From Petrosia ficiformis (taxonomy: Eukaryota > Porifera > Demospongiae > Haplosclerida > Petrosiidae), in NCBI GenBank assembly GCA_947044365.1, contig OX345636.1, forward strand, positions 12,481,309 to 12,545,308: a stretch of DNA of 64,000 nucleotides. The letters are read 5' to 3'. The position numbers and the translations under genes were made by a program. Every line of letters starts with the position of its first letter. Position 1 is the stretch's first letter. Positions 12,669 through 23,449 of this stretch are shown here, piece by piece. The notes beneath the pieces are model-generated. The model was not told the DNA's origin. It was given only the letters and a program-made list of their open reading frames with translations, and made no database searches.

Positions 12669-14135
12669 ATGTCCGGTAATGTTTTGGCTGTTGATCTGTC
12701 AGATGACGTTAAAGGATCCGGACTAGGCCATCGTCAGGAATCAGAAGAATCTTTAGCGACAATAGGACGTGCTGAGTGTAGTAATAGTTTTTACGGGAAA
12801 GCAGATGATAGTAAGTCGTTTAATTTGCATCCTAACAGCAATGTATATAAATATGTTATTCTCGTGCTGATATGCATTGTTAAAGTTTGTCTGAATTATG
12901 TTTATGACTCTCCTGCTGGTTTAGAAAAGGTTATAATAGACACATTAGATCTTGATGTTTCACAGTATTCTCTACTTTATTCTGTTTATTCATGGCCAAA
13001 TATTATTCTCTCTGTTCTTGGCGGGATGATGATAGATCGCATACTTGGCCTCCGTCTTGGAACACTCATTTTTATGGCATTGTCAACAATAGGTCAATTA
13101 ATTTTTGCACTTGGAGGATTTTTTGATACATTTTGGTTGTTAGTAGTTGCTCGTTTTGTAATTGGAGTAGGTGCAGAAATTACATTCATAGCTACGGATG
13201 CTTTTGCTGCTTTTTGGTTTAAGGGGAAAGAAAGTTTTGTATTTGCTGTACTTGGAGCTGCTTGTCGTTTAGGTGGTTCTGGTGGACTATATTTGAATCA
13301 AGTATTTTATGATTGCTTTAGTTTTATAGTAGATAAAAATACTCGACTTGGAATTACTTTGTTAGTACAATTTGCTTCATTAGTGCTTTGTTTAATCGCA
13401 ACACTTCTTTTAGCAGTAATGGACAAAAGAGCTGAAAAGATTCTGAAACGTGACAACTCTAAGAAGAAGAAATTTACATTCAAAGATTTAAAAGATTTTG
13501 GTATTAACTACTGGTTTGTAGTGGGGGTATCTGTAGTATACTTTGCTACAATGTTTCCTTTTGTAGCTATTGCTCAGATATTTTTTACTAGCAAATTCGG
13601 GTTATCTGTGAGTGAAGCTGATATTGCAGGTTTGCTTACATATGCAATTCCGGTTACAGCTCCTTTGTTTGGTTTGATTATTGGTTGGACTGGTTTTAAT
13701 GTCTACTGGGGACTGCTTGGAATTACTATGATGTTTGGAGCACATGTTTTGTTTTTCCTTTCTAATGGAGCATACTATGTGCCATTTATAGCTAACTCAA
13801 TTATAGGACTCAGTCACAGCTGTTTTAATACAGCCATGTGGGCTGCTCCTGCTATGTTAGTAAAGGAGCATCAGCTTGCCACTAGTTACGGAATCTTGGA
13901 AGCTTCTTTAAATGGTGGGTATGCTGTGGTTGACATTATTGCAGGACAACTGATAGACAATTATGGATATGCAGTACAAGAAATATTTTTTCTTTGCTTT
14001 CTGGCCCTTGGGATTATGATCATAGTAGTGCTCATTTTTCATCTCTCTGGTAGTAACAATGTGGTGAATATGTCAGGATGGAAGCGAAGGAAGTTAAACT
14101 ATTTGGATGATAATTCAGAAGAGATAAAGAAATGA
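12669..14135 (+). CDS. MFSD1: MFSD1-like lysosomal major-facilitator transporter
   Basis: A complete, intronless 488-residue MFS protein. The N-terminal about 60 residues are acidic and cytosolic. TM1 is near residues 61-79, followed by the family-typical YDSPAGL loop, TM2 with YSVYSWPN, then the MFS loop-2/3 motif GGMMIDRILGLRLG (about 118-131) and IGQLIFALGG in TM3; about twelve hydrophobic helices follow in two halves separated by a Lys-rich loop (RDNSKKKKFTF). Vertebrate MFSD1 is a lysosomal dipeptide uniporter that needs the accessory subunit GLMP; the same role is inferred here. No clear acidic dileucine sorting motif is visible in the N-tail. An A15-like tract ends one base before the ATG, so the 5' leader is A-rich. 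The length agrees with the family. No frame damage was seen. Confidence 0.88.
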   Translation: MSGNVLAVDLSDDVKGSGLGHRQESEESLATIGRAECSNSFYGKADDSKSFNLHPNSNVYKYVILVLICIVKVCLNYVYDSPAGLEKVIIDTLDLDVSQYSLLYSVYSWPNIILSVLGGMMIDRILGLRLGTLIFMALSTIGQLIFALGGFFDTFWLLVVARFVIGVGAEITFIATDAFAAFWFKGKESFVFAVLGAACRLGGSGGLYLNQVFYDCFSFIVDKNTRLGITLLVQFASLVLCLIATLLLAVMDKRAEKILKRDNSKKKKFTFKDLKDFGINYWFVVGVSVVYFATMFPFVAIAQIFFTSKFGLSVSEADIAGLLTYAIPVTAPLFGLIIGWTGFNVYWGLLGITMMFGAHVLFFLSNGAYYVPFIANSIIGLSHSCFNTAMWAAPAMLVKEHQLATSYGILEASLNGGYAVVDIIAGQLIDNYGYAVQEIFFLCFLALGIMIIVVLIFHLSGSNNVVNMSGWKRRKLNYLDDNSEEIKK

Positions 14136-14139
14136 ATGT

Positions 14140-15050
14140 AAATCTGATGCTAGTTCATGTGTATATATTCTGTAATTTCTGCCTACACTATTGACAATTC
14201 ACCTCTGAGTGCTTTATATTTATACAATGCACTCGTATCCTATTATAATATAATATATTGTTATAATTCATTTCATTACTTTCTTTACAAGTCTTAATAT
14301 TATTTCAAAAGCCAAACATGGATTCCATTGCTTGCTGTGTTTTCTTAATTCAGAAGTTATAATTTATCATTTTATTATCATACCACACAACTTGAATAAG
14401 TCACATATTGCTTATTATTTTGTTGTATTGTAAGATAATTGAATACAGGGGTACAATGTCTGACTTATACTATCTGGATATTATTAGAGATCAGAAGGAA
14501 TTGTTATTTTGGAAGCCATATTGCTTCAAAATGCTAGCAATTGTACATGCTAACTTCCACTTGTAATGATTATTGTAACATAATATTATTACATGCTTTT
14601 ATGCCTAAATGTTAATATATATATAATTATATATATGTATATTATATACATGTACAATTACAACTAAAATACAAGCATAATAAAATTATATGTATATATA
14701 CACACATATATATATATATATATATATCCTGATACGGCGAAGCATCAAAGTAAATCAGGTTTATAAATATAGATATAAAGATATAAAACCTCTCATTGAA
14801 ACAGACTACAAGAAAACAACTCCAAAGTGCCAACAAAAAATTGTCAAAAAAGGTAGGAGAAGCAACAGACATCAACAAAGTCGGGAAATATATTAATTAT
14901 AACACGGCTACTCATGCTATATCAGACATATACAGTATAAGACAGTATATATATATATATATACTATATATACATATATATAATATATAATTATATATAT
15001 TATTAATTCTATATACATAATTATTATAATACTATACAAACAAATTACCC
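14140..15050. other. AT-rich intergenic region with TA microsatellites
   Basis: It contains (TA)n and ATATAC runs around 14610-14640, 14690-14727 and 14945-15000. The overlapping small open frames (including Tyr/Ile-rich ones) come from these repeats. The 3' UTR of the MFSD1-type gene probably occupies the first part. No gene seen. Confidence 0.6.
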
Positions 15051-15089
15051 TTTCAAAGAATCGGATATATGCACTGATAGAGTTAGGTA

Positions 15090-15854
15090 AGAAATAACTT
15101 TAGCCTGTCCCAACAGCAGAAGTGTGACATATGGAATCAGTTGCAGCTGTAATCTTGTTTTTGGAATTGGTTATCATTGCACCAGCTTGTTTTTGTAAGT
15201 ATGTCAAGAAAGGTGAGTTGCTTGTACCCATTACATCCTTCTTCCTTATCAGCCTCTCTGTTGCATCCCATGTACTTTCTATTCCTTGGGTATGCATGTG
15301 CTCCTGTTGAAGGATCCATAAAGTGTATGGAATGATTTACTGTTTGATGTGACATTCCTACAGAAAGTACATGACTGTATGATCTCCATTCATCTGATCA
15401 AACTGTTGCCCCAGGAGAATGTACTGCTGAATTATTGGTAGGTGTTGCTGCTGATTTGTTATCTCCTCCTCCATGAAAGCTTTGGCACTTCCCCTCTCAA
15501 ACATTGTATTCCCTTCATCCGAATTTTGATTCATCAATCTCCACCACTTTACCTACGAGACCACCAGTATGTTAGTGCTAAGCACTCAGTAAGGGAGAGA
15601 TGGCAGAAACTATCATTCCTGATAGAAACTACAGCTTGATAACTTTTCCTAGGACATCTCCACAAATAACTCCTTTTGTGAGCTATAATTCTACATGCAC
15701 TGGAACATTTAGGACACTGCATTTTAGAGGCCAGAAGATGCCTGCGTATCATCCAATACATGGTAGTTTGTTTATCTACAAGTACATCTCTGCATAGATT
15801 AAGAAAATTGTAGGAAGTAGTAGTAGTAGTTGTTGTAGTAGTAGTAGCCTTCAC
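15090..15854 (-). pseudogene. Merlin-family (ISXO2/IS1016-type) DDE transposase relic
   Basis: The minus strand carries, in order and in shifting frames, the hallmarks of Merlin transposases: an N-terminal zinc ribbon (CPKC, then WRCPRKS with one Cys lost), SIRNDSF followed by LTYWWS, the first catalytic block VVEIDESKFG at 15518-15547, a second block resembling YILLGQQFDQMNGD, then TVNHSIHFMDPSTGAHA and, after a frameshift at the Thr-Gly-Ala-His segment, TQGIESTWDATERLIRKK with the last acidic residue. At least two frame breaks and an in-frame stop separate the blocks, so it is inactive. The N-terminus runs into a TAC/TAG microsatellite (about 15818-15850). Terminal inverted repeats were not identified. 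Confidence 0.78.
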
Positions 15855-16119
15855 AGTGAAGATTCCAGGATCAGACTTAACTTAACACACTTAACTGACT
15901 GCTTCATATTACACTATTTATAACTTCTTTACTATTCCTCCATTGGTAAAGTCATGTCAGGATCATTTGATATTTGAATTTAAGATTATATTCTTCTATT
16001 GGTACAGTCATGTCAGGATCTTTTGATATATGTATTGAAAATAAAAATTATATTTCTGTGCATTATTATTATTACAATTTAATAATTATTATCATTTATA
16101 ATTCAATTAACATTATTAC

Positions 16120-16310
16120 AATTTACTGAGTCTTCAGTATTTGCTCGCAAGTTTAGTTGAGACAAATTTATGACTTTCTATTGACAATCACTAAAAGGTT
16201 AAAAATTGGCACAGTTATTGCTATGAATATTATTAACGGGGTCAAAGGTCGCAGGAGGTATAACGACAAGGGCACCACTGTCACATGATCAGCACCAACT
16301 TGGGTGAACT
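16120..16310. repeat. Third partial copy of inverted-duplication sequence
   Basis: The block joins a piece resembling the outer end of the right arm (gacaaattaatgacttc type, 31050-31135) to a piece resembling the 5' flank of the methyltransferase genes (cactaaaaggt, cggcacagttatt, attaacgg; compare 22499-22560). Its similarity is lower than that between the two arms, so it looks older. Confidence 0.55.
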
Positions 16311-16353
16311 TAGCCATACCCTTTCTTGATTAGATATTACGATGAATTAATAC

Positions 16354-17850
16354 TCCCGATCATTTGGAGCTTAAAGGTAGACCTCCCCATTGTTATTTGC
16401 ACTCGCACAAATGTTCCTGCAAAATTAGTCAACAAAGCATAATGTATAATTACTATAATAATTACATCTGAAAGGCACATAAACCTCTGAACACCATGTA
16501 GCAGACAGTATAGGGTGCCAAATGATTCAAAATTCCACTATCAGTCTCTAACTTTTTATTTCATGTTGACTGTTCCATTATTATGCTTTCTGATATTATA
16601 TCAGGCTTCTATATCGGACCTCCAATATTATATTTGATATGATATTGGATGTCCTATCTGAAATTTATATTTTTTTGGCACCCCATAAAACAATATATCT
16701 GGCAAGTAGATATAGTTTATATTATTATTATGTGAAATAATTATAAATTATGTTAAAATTATAGAATACGTACAAGGTCTATCACTATAATCCCTAGCAA
16801 TGAGGGTGGCACGCCCGACTGCACGACATTATGTTTCTTTAAAATTCTTGAAACACTCGGCTTGCTACTTTCGCTCAACTAATGATGTTGATATGTATGG
16901 ATTTTTAAGAAGTTCTTCCATCCATCCAAACAAGGTTTCTAGAAGCCAGTGCTATTTAAAAATAGAGAGGTTTTGAAGCTTAACTAGAGTGTTGGCGTTG
17001 CCCTGGGAACATTCATACATCTGCCTTGGCATCTTTCTGCAAATAATGAAGCATGAATTTCACATCTGTGACTTTCTTACTACCTCGGCGTTCCAGCAGA
17101 ATTTTTAATCTTGTAAAACTCCAGTTATCAAGCTAACAACGGTTGTTTCTGTAATGCCCCACCCACACAATGCATGTGTGACACAGTATTACACCTAGTT
17201 ACAATCTCTGCCACTTTACCAGGAAACTTGTAATTTGCAACTGGGTTAGAATTTCCAATATAACATTCAAAATATAATTCATAGTGACAGCATGATAACA
17301 GTCTATAAACATACATAATAGTCTTGCATGCCAGATGAGCACCATGCTATACATGAGTTTTTTCAAGGAAGCCATATAGTTATGCAAATGACAATACAAA
17401 TACAATAACACAAACATTTCCAAACTCCGTAGGTAATATATTACTTCTTGTCTATAAAAAGCTTGCTTCTCATTTTGATTTTAAAGTCTGGTAGCCCATA
17501 TTCAATATGGGCTAAGAGTCTTTAAAATACTACTGCTTCCAGATTAGCCAAGATAAGTTACTCACACTCAGCTCAGTTTCAGTTTACCTTATACCCACTC
17601 AGCAATTATTATATGATTCCACTCAAGCTGAGTGGAGGTCATACAGTAATGCACATAGGCATAGGAACTGGTAAGGGCTATAGCCCCACTAACCATGAAG
17701 TAGGATTGCGTTATATACACTACTTTAGCAGCTCCACCTAACTTTGATGATTAGCACGTGCTAACTAATACTTCAGAGCAGACATAGGGACAATTACAAT
17801 ACAATGTAATATACTATTACTATTACCTTAAAAATCAGCATAATTATTAC
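16354..17850. repeat. Segmental duplication, copy A (partner 44.5-48.3 kb)
   Basis: The two regions are collinear and in the same orientation: they share the beta-trefoil exon remnant (16354-16424, with an internal deletion of about 35 bp relative to 44521-44615), the ggtgccaaat element, caatgagggtggcacgcccg, the ORF-like stretch at 17128-17423 and the ATTACTATT simple-repeat tract at about 17810-17870. Copy A is shorter because copy B gained inserts. The shared open frame at 17199-17423 has lost its reading frame relative to 47289-47537 and is not called as a gene. Confidence 0.8.
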
Positions 17851-18340
17851 TATTACTACTATTACCTCTTAAGTCAATGTAATAATATTACTATTCACAT
17901 TGCATTTACATTGATTATACATTGGAAAAATATTGTCAAATGTCTGAAAGTAGTATAAATTTAAATGTGTGAAGAACATTTGAAATTTAGTGCAATTCTA
18001 TCTCACTTTAGTCTGTTATTATGTATTACATTTTTAATGATGCAATTAATAATAATTACATCACAATTATTAACTACTGTGCTGATATTGCCACTTTGCC
18101 AGCACTTTAAATACAACATGTTAGAAGGTTAAACTTTCATTTGAAAATAAAAAGACACATTAAATCTGAATTAATAACACAACTAAATTTATAATTAAGA
18201 CAAATTATTACACATGACAAAATTAATTATAAGTATATACATGTTTAACCCAACTATAGCACAAACATTATAAAATGATATGCAGCAGTAACACATAACA
18301 GTATATACCAAACACAACTATAACTAAATATGTTACATGT
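17850..18340. other. AT-rich intergenic stretch
   Basis: No open frame, repeat family or RNA gene was recognised. It lies downstream (3' side) of the minus-strand gene ending at 18363. Confidence 0.5.
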
Positions 18341-18362
18341 CAATTTTTTGCTTTGGCTTTGG

Positions 18363-19753
18363 TTACCTTTTACCCTTCACAACTGTTTCTATGAAAATGT
18401 CTTTTGTCGGTGGTATTCCTAATACATAACCTCCATATGGTACATTTTCAACTAATTTGTCAATTTTCCAAAGAAAAGTATCACCTTTCTAGAGAAACTG
18501 ACATGTGAATATTGTTATTAATCGACAAGTGTAACTAACCTCCAGGTGTTTTTGATTCCGTTATTTCTTCAGGTAACTCTAGATCTATTTCAAATTCATG
18601 ATCAGGGACAAGATGATCTTTAAGCATCACTTCACCATACATGTCTGTAATTCAAGGCAGTAAGATATGCAGATGTGGGACGTGGTAATATTAAGAACAC
18701 ATAATTATGTACCATTTCTTAGTTTTGCGAAGGTGCCTGTAGCCAGTGGCTGGCCTTTATGTATGATAACAACGGGCTGTCTACAAAACATTACTTACTA
18801 TATTAATTAGGATTGAAATAGTATCAATAAACATACCCAGTCTTAAACTTTAATCTAGACTCTTTATTCTATAAAAAGGAAATTCAAATGGTGGCTACAT
18901 GTAATGTAAAAATTTTACCTTTGATTTAATGCTTGTCTACTGGTCATGGGAGTGATGAGTAATGATGAGACATACAGAACCACATGGTAATATTATGATA
19001 ACCTTGGATTTTTGTAAATGTCCAGTAGATGGTCCTGCTTCCTCTTCAATATCCTACAGTAGAGTACAATAAAGTGACTATGCTTAGTAATTATGATTAT
19101 GTTATCTTTTGCTACTTGCCCTATGTTAGCAGAAATTATAATGAGCTGAACTGTTGATATAATTTAGAAAATATAATTTTAGTAACCTTAGATCTATGAA
19201 CGTGTAAATTACTATCACGAGCTCTGCTCTGTAAACAGAATATTAAATTTAAGTGCAGTAATGGTGATATCAATACCAATCGTTGTAGATTGGTATTGAT
19301 ATCACCATTACTGCATCACCTTCATTGTTTTCTTTTGAGTAGTTTTCTACAAGAATAAATGAAAAACATTTTGACACATATATAATATAAATAACAATAA
19401 TAATAATAATTCTAAACAGTAATTTAGAATACCTTGGTCTCACATTCTGTTTCATCACTACTTGACCGAGTTGATTCTTCTGATGACGGCAGTTGTTTTC
19501 TTGCCTTGTGCTACTACCAAGACAAATTTGATTTGTACAGTAGTACTATAATTGGACGACTTTTAAGATAATAAAAGAATTCACCTTAACCTTTGTCTTC
19601 CCATGCTTCTTCTAAAATTATTGATGTGTATAGTTATTATTAGTCAGAAGATATTGTGATACACATGTACCTTAAGCTTGCTGTACTCATTTGTACACTT
19701 TCCTTGTTTCTAAATGTAAGAAATTATAATCATTTACACATCACATATACCAT
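18363..19753 (-). CDS. Compact multi-exon gene of unknown family
   Basis: Eleven minus-strand exons have GT/AG borders and agreeing phases: 19671-19709, 19585-19611, 19433-19510, 19320-19346, 19187-19228, 19003-19053, 18919-18936, 18837-18868, 18713-18780, 18540-18644 and 18363-18484 (ending TAA). They total 609 nt, exactly 203 codons. An ATG followed directly by gtatat at 19751-19753 could be a first exon holding only the start codon. The N-terminal half is basic and low-complexity, and seven successive phase-0 exons end in AAG|gt, so each ends in Lys. The C-terminal half is ordered: QPVVIIHKGQPLATGTF, LKDHLVPDHEFEIDLELP, and LWKIDKLVENVPYGGYVLGI. Introns are 41-133 nt. I do not recognise the family. 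It could be a single-copy gene or an exonised element; no frame damage was seen. Confidence 0.6.
19254..19315. repeat. Perfect 28-bp hairpin inside an intron
   Basis: The arms at 19254-19281 and 19288-19315 are exact reverse complements (beginning tgcagtaatggtgatatc), with a 6-nt loop gttgta. It lies in an intron of the 18363-19753 gene, two bases past the minus-strand GT donor dinucleotide. Confidence 0.95.
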
Positions 19754-19828
19754 TTTCTGTTCACACAGCACTTAGTTACCCATCTTTCCCTGCCCAGGCA
19801 AAAACAATCCTCTATCAATCCCTGTATT

Positions 19829-19888
19829 GGATTTATTATGTATAGGATATAGCCCTGGTTAACCAGGGCTTTATCCTATACATAATAA
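19829..19888. repeat. 60-bp near-perfect palindrome
   Basis: The arms atttattatgtataggat and atcctatacataataaat continue into agccctggtt/aaccagggct with a single mismatch. It lies just upstream of the possible start of the 18363-19753 gene and could be a small MITE or a regulatory hairpin. Confidence 0.9.
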
Positions 19889-20394
19889 ATTATCATGAAT
19901 ATACCATATTTCCATAGGATGACTAAAGCATGTTGGTGATGAGTGGCAAGGATTTTAATCCAGCTATACGGAATGAAGAAGTTATTACTTATTAATAAAT
20001 AGATTTTTTGAGGAAAAATTATATTATACATGTATATCCTAGGATGATTATTAGTGACACAGATTCTATATTCCTCCTCCATTTGTCTACAAAGGTCCAA
20101 CTTTATGCAGAATGGTGTCTTTGACGGGAAACTTCAATATAGATCTTTGTGGTTATAAACCTGAGTGGGAGTTGACTGCTTTTAATGTTGATGAGCCATG
20201 GAATAAATTTGTTTCCAATGTTAGCAACAGCTTTGTCATCTGATGCAATAAAATTTAAACATAGCCCTTTACCTGCTGTTATGAATGAAACACACCGACA
20301 AGTGTGTTTAAAACTCAGATGGTATAATTATGATCCAATAGCTGCACTCAAACATACAGCTATTGGATAAAAAAAAACTTAAGTCTATTTCCAG

Positions 20395-21030
20395 TTGATA
20401 GAGTTAATAGTTGGTGGTCGATGGCTCACTGATGCAATTATTACTGGAGGACAAAAGTTGACAAACAAACCCACACATGGACAGACTTCAGCCTACAATA
20501 TTAGGATTATCATTATTGTTTGAAGTGCAGAGAAGTGAGTTTGTGGAAGTACTTCACATTGGAGGAAATCGCAGAACTCAGGTAGTTCATTGTACAACCA
20601 CGATTGCAGAAAGGAAGAAATCATGTTATCGTTGTGGAAGCACACGTCACACACTGGATGTCCACAATGATCTGCCATCTTGTGCAAAGGCACAAACTGC
20701 AGCTTTGTTTTGTACAAGTTACAACATGGATCGAGTGATTGTGGTATATTTGCATTAGCTTATGCAGCTTCTCTTTGTGCAGGAAATCACCAACACAAAC
20801 TATATGCATACAAAACATGGTGACAGAGCAATTACTTCGTGAAGCAGGTGTGTGATACAATTTCCTCAACAGTGTCGTAAGAGAAACCCAGGAAAACCAC
20901 GTAGTCAGGTTTTGTTTAATGTTTATTGTAAATGCAGACAGATAGAGAATGGTGAAATGATACAATGTGATAAGTGTGGAGAATGGAATCATGAAAATTG
21001 TTTAGATGTATCAAGTGATCATAAATAATG
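20395..21030 (+). pseudogene. Ulp1-type cysteine protease plus PHD finger element gene, decayed
   Basis: The plus strand, read across several frames, gives GRWLTDAIITGGQKL, then GLQPTILGLSLLFEVQRSEF with VLHIGGN, then LPSCAKAQTAALFCTS, GSSDCGIFALAYAASLCAG at about 20728 (the DCG Cys is the Ulp1/SENP nucleophile), and a PHD start C-K-C...IQCDKCGEWNHENC at about 20927-21000. This order matches a repetitive C48-protease/PHD gene family known from cnidarian and sponge genomes, probably transposon-borne. Stops and frameshifts between blocks show it is dead. A shorter related piece (TGG-QK-L, HTHTWAAF in one frame) lies at about 53110-53230. The assignment to a named transposon superfamily is left open. 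Confidence 0.65.
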
Positions 21031-21139
21031 TGGGAAAAAGAGCTGAAACAATGTTAAAGTATGACATCATGTAAGTAGTAAATATTATATTTATTATACA
21101 ATTAAATTATCAACTTATAATTATATAGTTTGATTGAGT

Positions 21140-21725
21140 AAACCTATCTAGAAAGCAACCAAAACTGGACCAAGCTTTGTGTTGATAGTAATAATGTTTT
21201 ATTATTGCGGAAAGCAACAGCACACACAAAGAGAGAACTATTTATATATGTACAAAATCAAAAGCATGTCAGTGCTAAGACATGTGGTACAAGAGACAAT
21301 CAAATAACATAGACAACGAAACTAATAGTATTCCCAGTTCATCTTAAACAGATGTTACAGTATAAATTCACCAAGGAGGTCAAATGGTCTATGAAATCTT
21401 AAGGAATGTTTTAGGAATAGAAGATCTTAGTTTGTAATTAATTGAATATTTGTATTGTTTTCTTCACTGGTACTGCTTGGTTGATCATTTGAAAGTTATC
21501 TTGTCTTGAGCGTGTTGATCAGAGCTCCAGGCAATTGGTAAAAAGATTTAGTCTTCTTCAAGTGGATCTCGATAATGATGGACTTAAGGTTTGATCAGAA
21601 TAGTCTTTTACTTCCCTTCATATATATATATGGTTTCAGTCTTTTCAAGTGAACTGCAGCCAGACGTTTCACAACATTAAAGGGGTTTTGCCAAGGACAA
21701 TGTAGTTTGCGTGACAGCTGTCTTA
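21140..21725 (-). pseudogene. Gypsy-like retroelement remnant (LTR piece and integrase tail)
   Basis: The segment 21190-21290 (tgttttattattgcgga, gcacacac...gagagaacta, gtacaaaatcaaaag) is similar to 54470-54580, next to a minus-strand gag. At 21640-21725 the minus strand reads KLSKLRQLSRKLHCPWQN followed by FNVVKRLAAVHLK, the usual LR-LS-PW-GP-V-RL tail of Gypsy integrases. The coding part is broken. Confidence 0.5.
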
Positions 21726-22089
21726 GTTTAGTTGTTTACAGAAACAACTAAACTTGCCAACAAATATTGAAGACTCAGTGATTAAATATTGATAATATCA
21801 CCTAGTGTGTGAGATTTAGTTATTTCTGGTGCTGTAATTGATGTTTTTTCTGTGGTGATGGAGATGATAGAATCATAATGTTTATTATTCTGGTTAAACT
21901 CTGTCTGTAGTTCAAATTTCAAGGTTCTCTATAGAGATGTATTGTAGTAACAGTAGAACACCCTTCAACAGGTCCAATATTAATGTGTATGCATCATTAA
22001 TATAGAGTACTAGTCAATGTACATGTACAATATTGTATGTGTATATAATGTTGTGTGTGTTCCCTAGATTGCTGTTGTGTGCTGTATTA

Positions 22090-22300
22090 CAGTGCTGCAT
22101 AATGTCACCAGATGTTCGAAATAAACCTTTGTTACAATTGAATGGAATAAAGAATTTCTTTTGTCTACATGTTCCATCATCACAATGTTGTTGTTTCATG
22201 TGTCTTTTTAAGTTATCCATTCGTGTGAACATTTTGTCACAAGAAGCACAGACATGTGCATGTACATCACCACTAACCTTATAATATATTGTAATATAAT
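22090..22300 (-). CDS. C2H2 zinc-finger fragment (left arm)
   Basis: The minus strand encodes HVCASCDKMFTRMDNLKRHM followed by KQQH, a good C-x2-C-x12-H-x3/4-H finger, then a Cys-poor tail with a second possible C..H..H set (FNCNKGLF, QHCNTAH). The frame is open for 125 codons but the ends are in simple repeats, so only one exon may be real. The counterpart at 30541-30760 is broken. Parent gene not recognised. Confidence 0.4.
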
Positions 22301-22565
22301 GTAATATAATATAATATAATATACATATTATAGCTAATTGTAACACTGATATATACGTAAAACTATTATGATCTTTCACACACACACACACACATTGTCA
22401 ACAATAACTATAAATCAAGATATTATGCAAGTAATTAGCTGTGTATACACTTCTTCCTAGTGTTTTTAGTTTTTACCATATTCATAATTGTTTTCAATCA
22501 CTAAAAGGTCAAAAAATCGGCACAGTTATTTCCCATGAATATCATTAACGGAATCAAATTAATTA

Positions 22566-23429
22566 ATGGCGCTATTGACACGTGAACGACCTTGCCGGTT
22601 GAACTTAGCAGCTATACCCAATCAAGAAATGGATGCTTTGGCTCTTGATATTAAGTACCAGTCATTCGACTCGGATGACTATCTTAGAACACGTTTCTAC
22701 GATTCAAATATTCCAGACAGAGTGCTGTTCCTTCTTGACAGTTTTCATGAGGCATTTCTACATCTTCCTTCTCGGTCCTTGAAAATTCTAGACTATGGCG
22801 TAGGTCCAGTAGTGATGAATAGTATATCTGCTGCTGCTCATGCATCTGAACTGGTGTGGTCTGACTATTCAGAAAAGAATCTAGAAACACTACGGAAATG
22901 GCTGGGAAAGGATCCCACAGCATTCAATTGGTCACCCTTCTTTGATAATGTGGTGAAGAAACTAGAGGGTAAAAGTGAAAAGGAAGCACGAGAGAGGGAG
23001 GAGGTAGTTCGCCAAGTTGTGAAGTTGGCACACTGTGATATCAATGCAGATCCACCAATACAAAAAGAGTTTGTAGGCCCTTATGATGTCGTCATTGACT
23101 CGGGCTGTCTTGCTGTTGCATGTTATACAAAAGAAAAATTCAGGATAGGCCTCAGTAAAGTCTCTGGCCTTCTTAAAGTTGGCGGTACATTTATGATGTA
23201 TGAACCTGAATTCAGGACAATGGAGATAGAAGCCGGAGAATATACAGTTGGGTCAGAGAAGTACCCAACTCTTTGTCTCACAGGAGAGTACCTGGCAGGA
23301 GTACTCAAGGAACAAGGATTTACTGATGTAAATGTACAACAATGCTCTCTTGATCCTAAAACACTGGCCCAGGGATATCAATTTAAAGATATGGTAGGGT
23401 GGTTGTTTGTTACTGCTATAAAGGAGTAG
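22566..23429 (+). CDS. NNMT/PNMT/TEMT-family N-methyltransferase, copy 1
   Basis: An intronless 287-residue class-I SAM-dependent methyltransferase of the NNMT/PNMT/TEMT family. Visible marks: the N-terminal DSDDYLRTRFYD segment (substrate and cofactor lid in the family), motif I ILDYGVGP at about residues 74-81, the acidic ribose-binding region VWSDYSEKNLETLRKWL (about 97-113), FNWSPFF after it, CDIN at about 160, DVVIDSGCLAVAC (motif IV region), and LLKVGGTFMM (motif V/VI). Length is close to the usual 260-290. Family members methylate small amines such as nicotinamide, phenylethanolamine or indolethylamine; the substrate cannot be told here. The start may be Met22 (MDALALD), since upstream residues 1-21 are not preserved in copy 2. 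Confidence 0.88.
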   Translation: MALLTRERPCRLNLAAIPNQEMDALALDIKYQSFDSDDYLRTRFYDSNIPDRVLFLLDSFHEAFLHLPSRSLKILDYGVGPVVMNSISAAAHASELVWSDYSEKNLETLRKWLGKDPTAFNWSPFFDNVVKKLEGKSEKEAREREEVVRQVVKLAHCDINADPPIQKEFVGPYDVVIDSGCLAVACYTKEKFRIGLSKVSGLLKVGGTFMMYEPEFRTMEIEAGEYTVGSEKYPTLCLTGEYLAGVLKEQGFTDVNVQQCSLDPKTLAQGYQFKDMVGWLFVTAIKE

Positions 23430-23449
23430 TGTGTAACCACTTTAATTGA

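Noticed and set aside
17128..17423. Minus-strand open frame shared with 47289-47537
   Set aside because: The shared frame follows from the segmental duplication. The two versions differ by frameshifts, which argues against selection for a protein.
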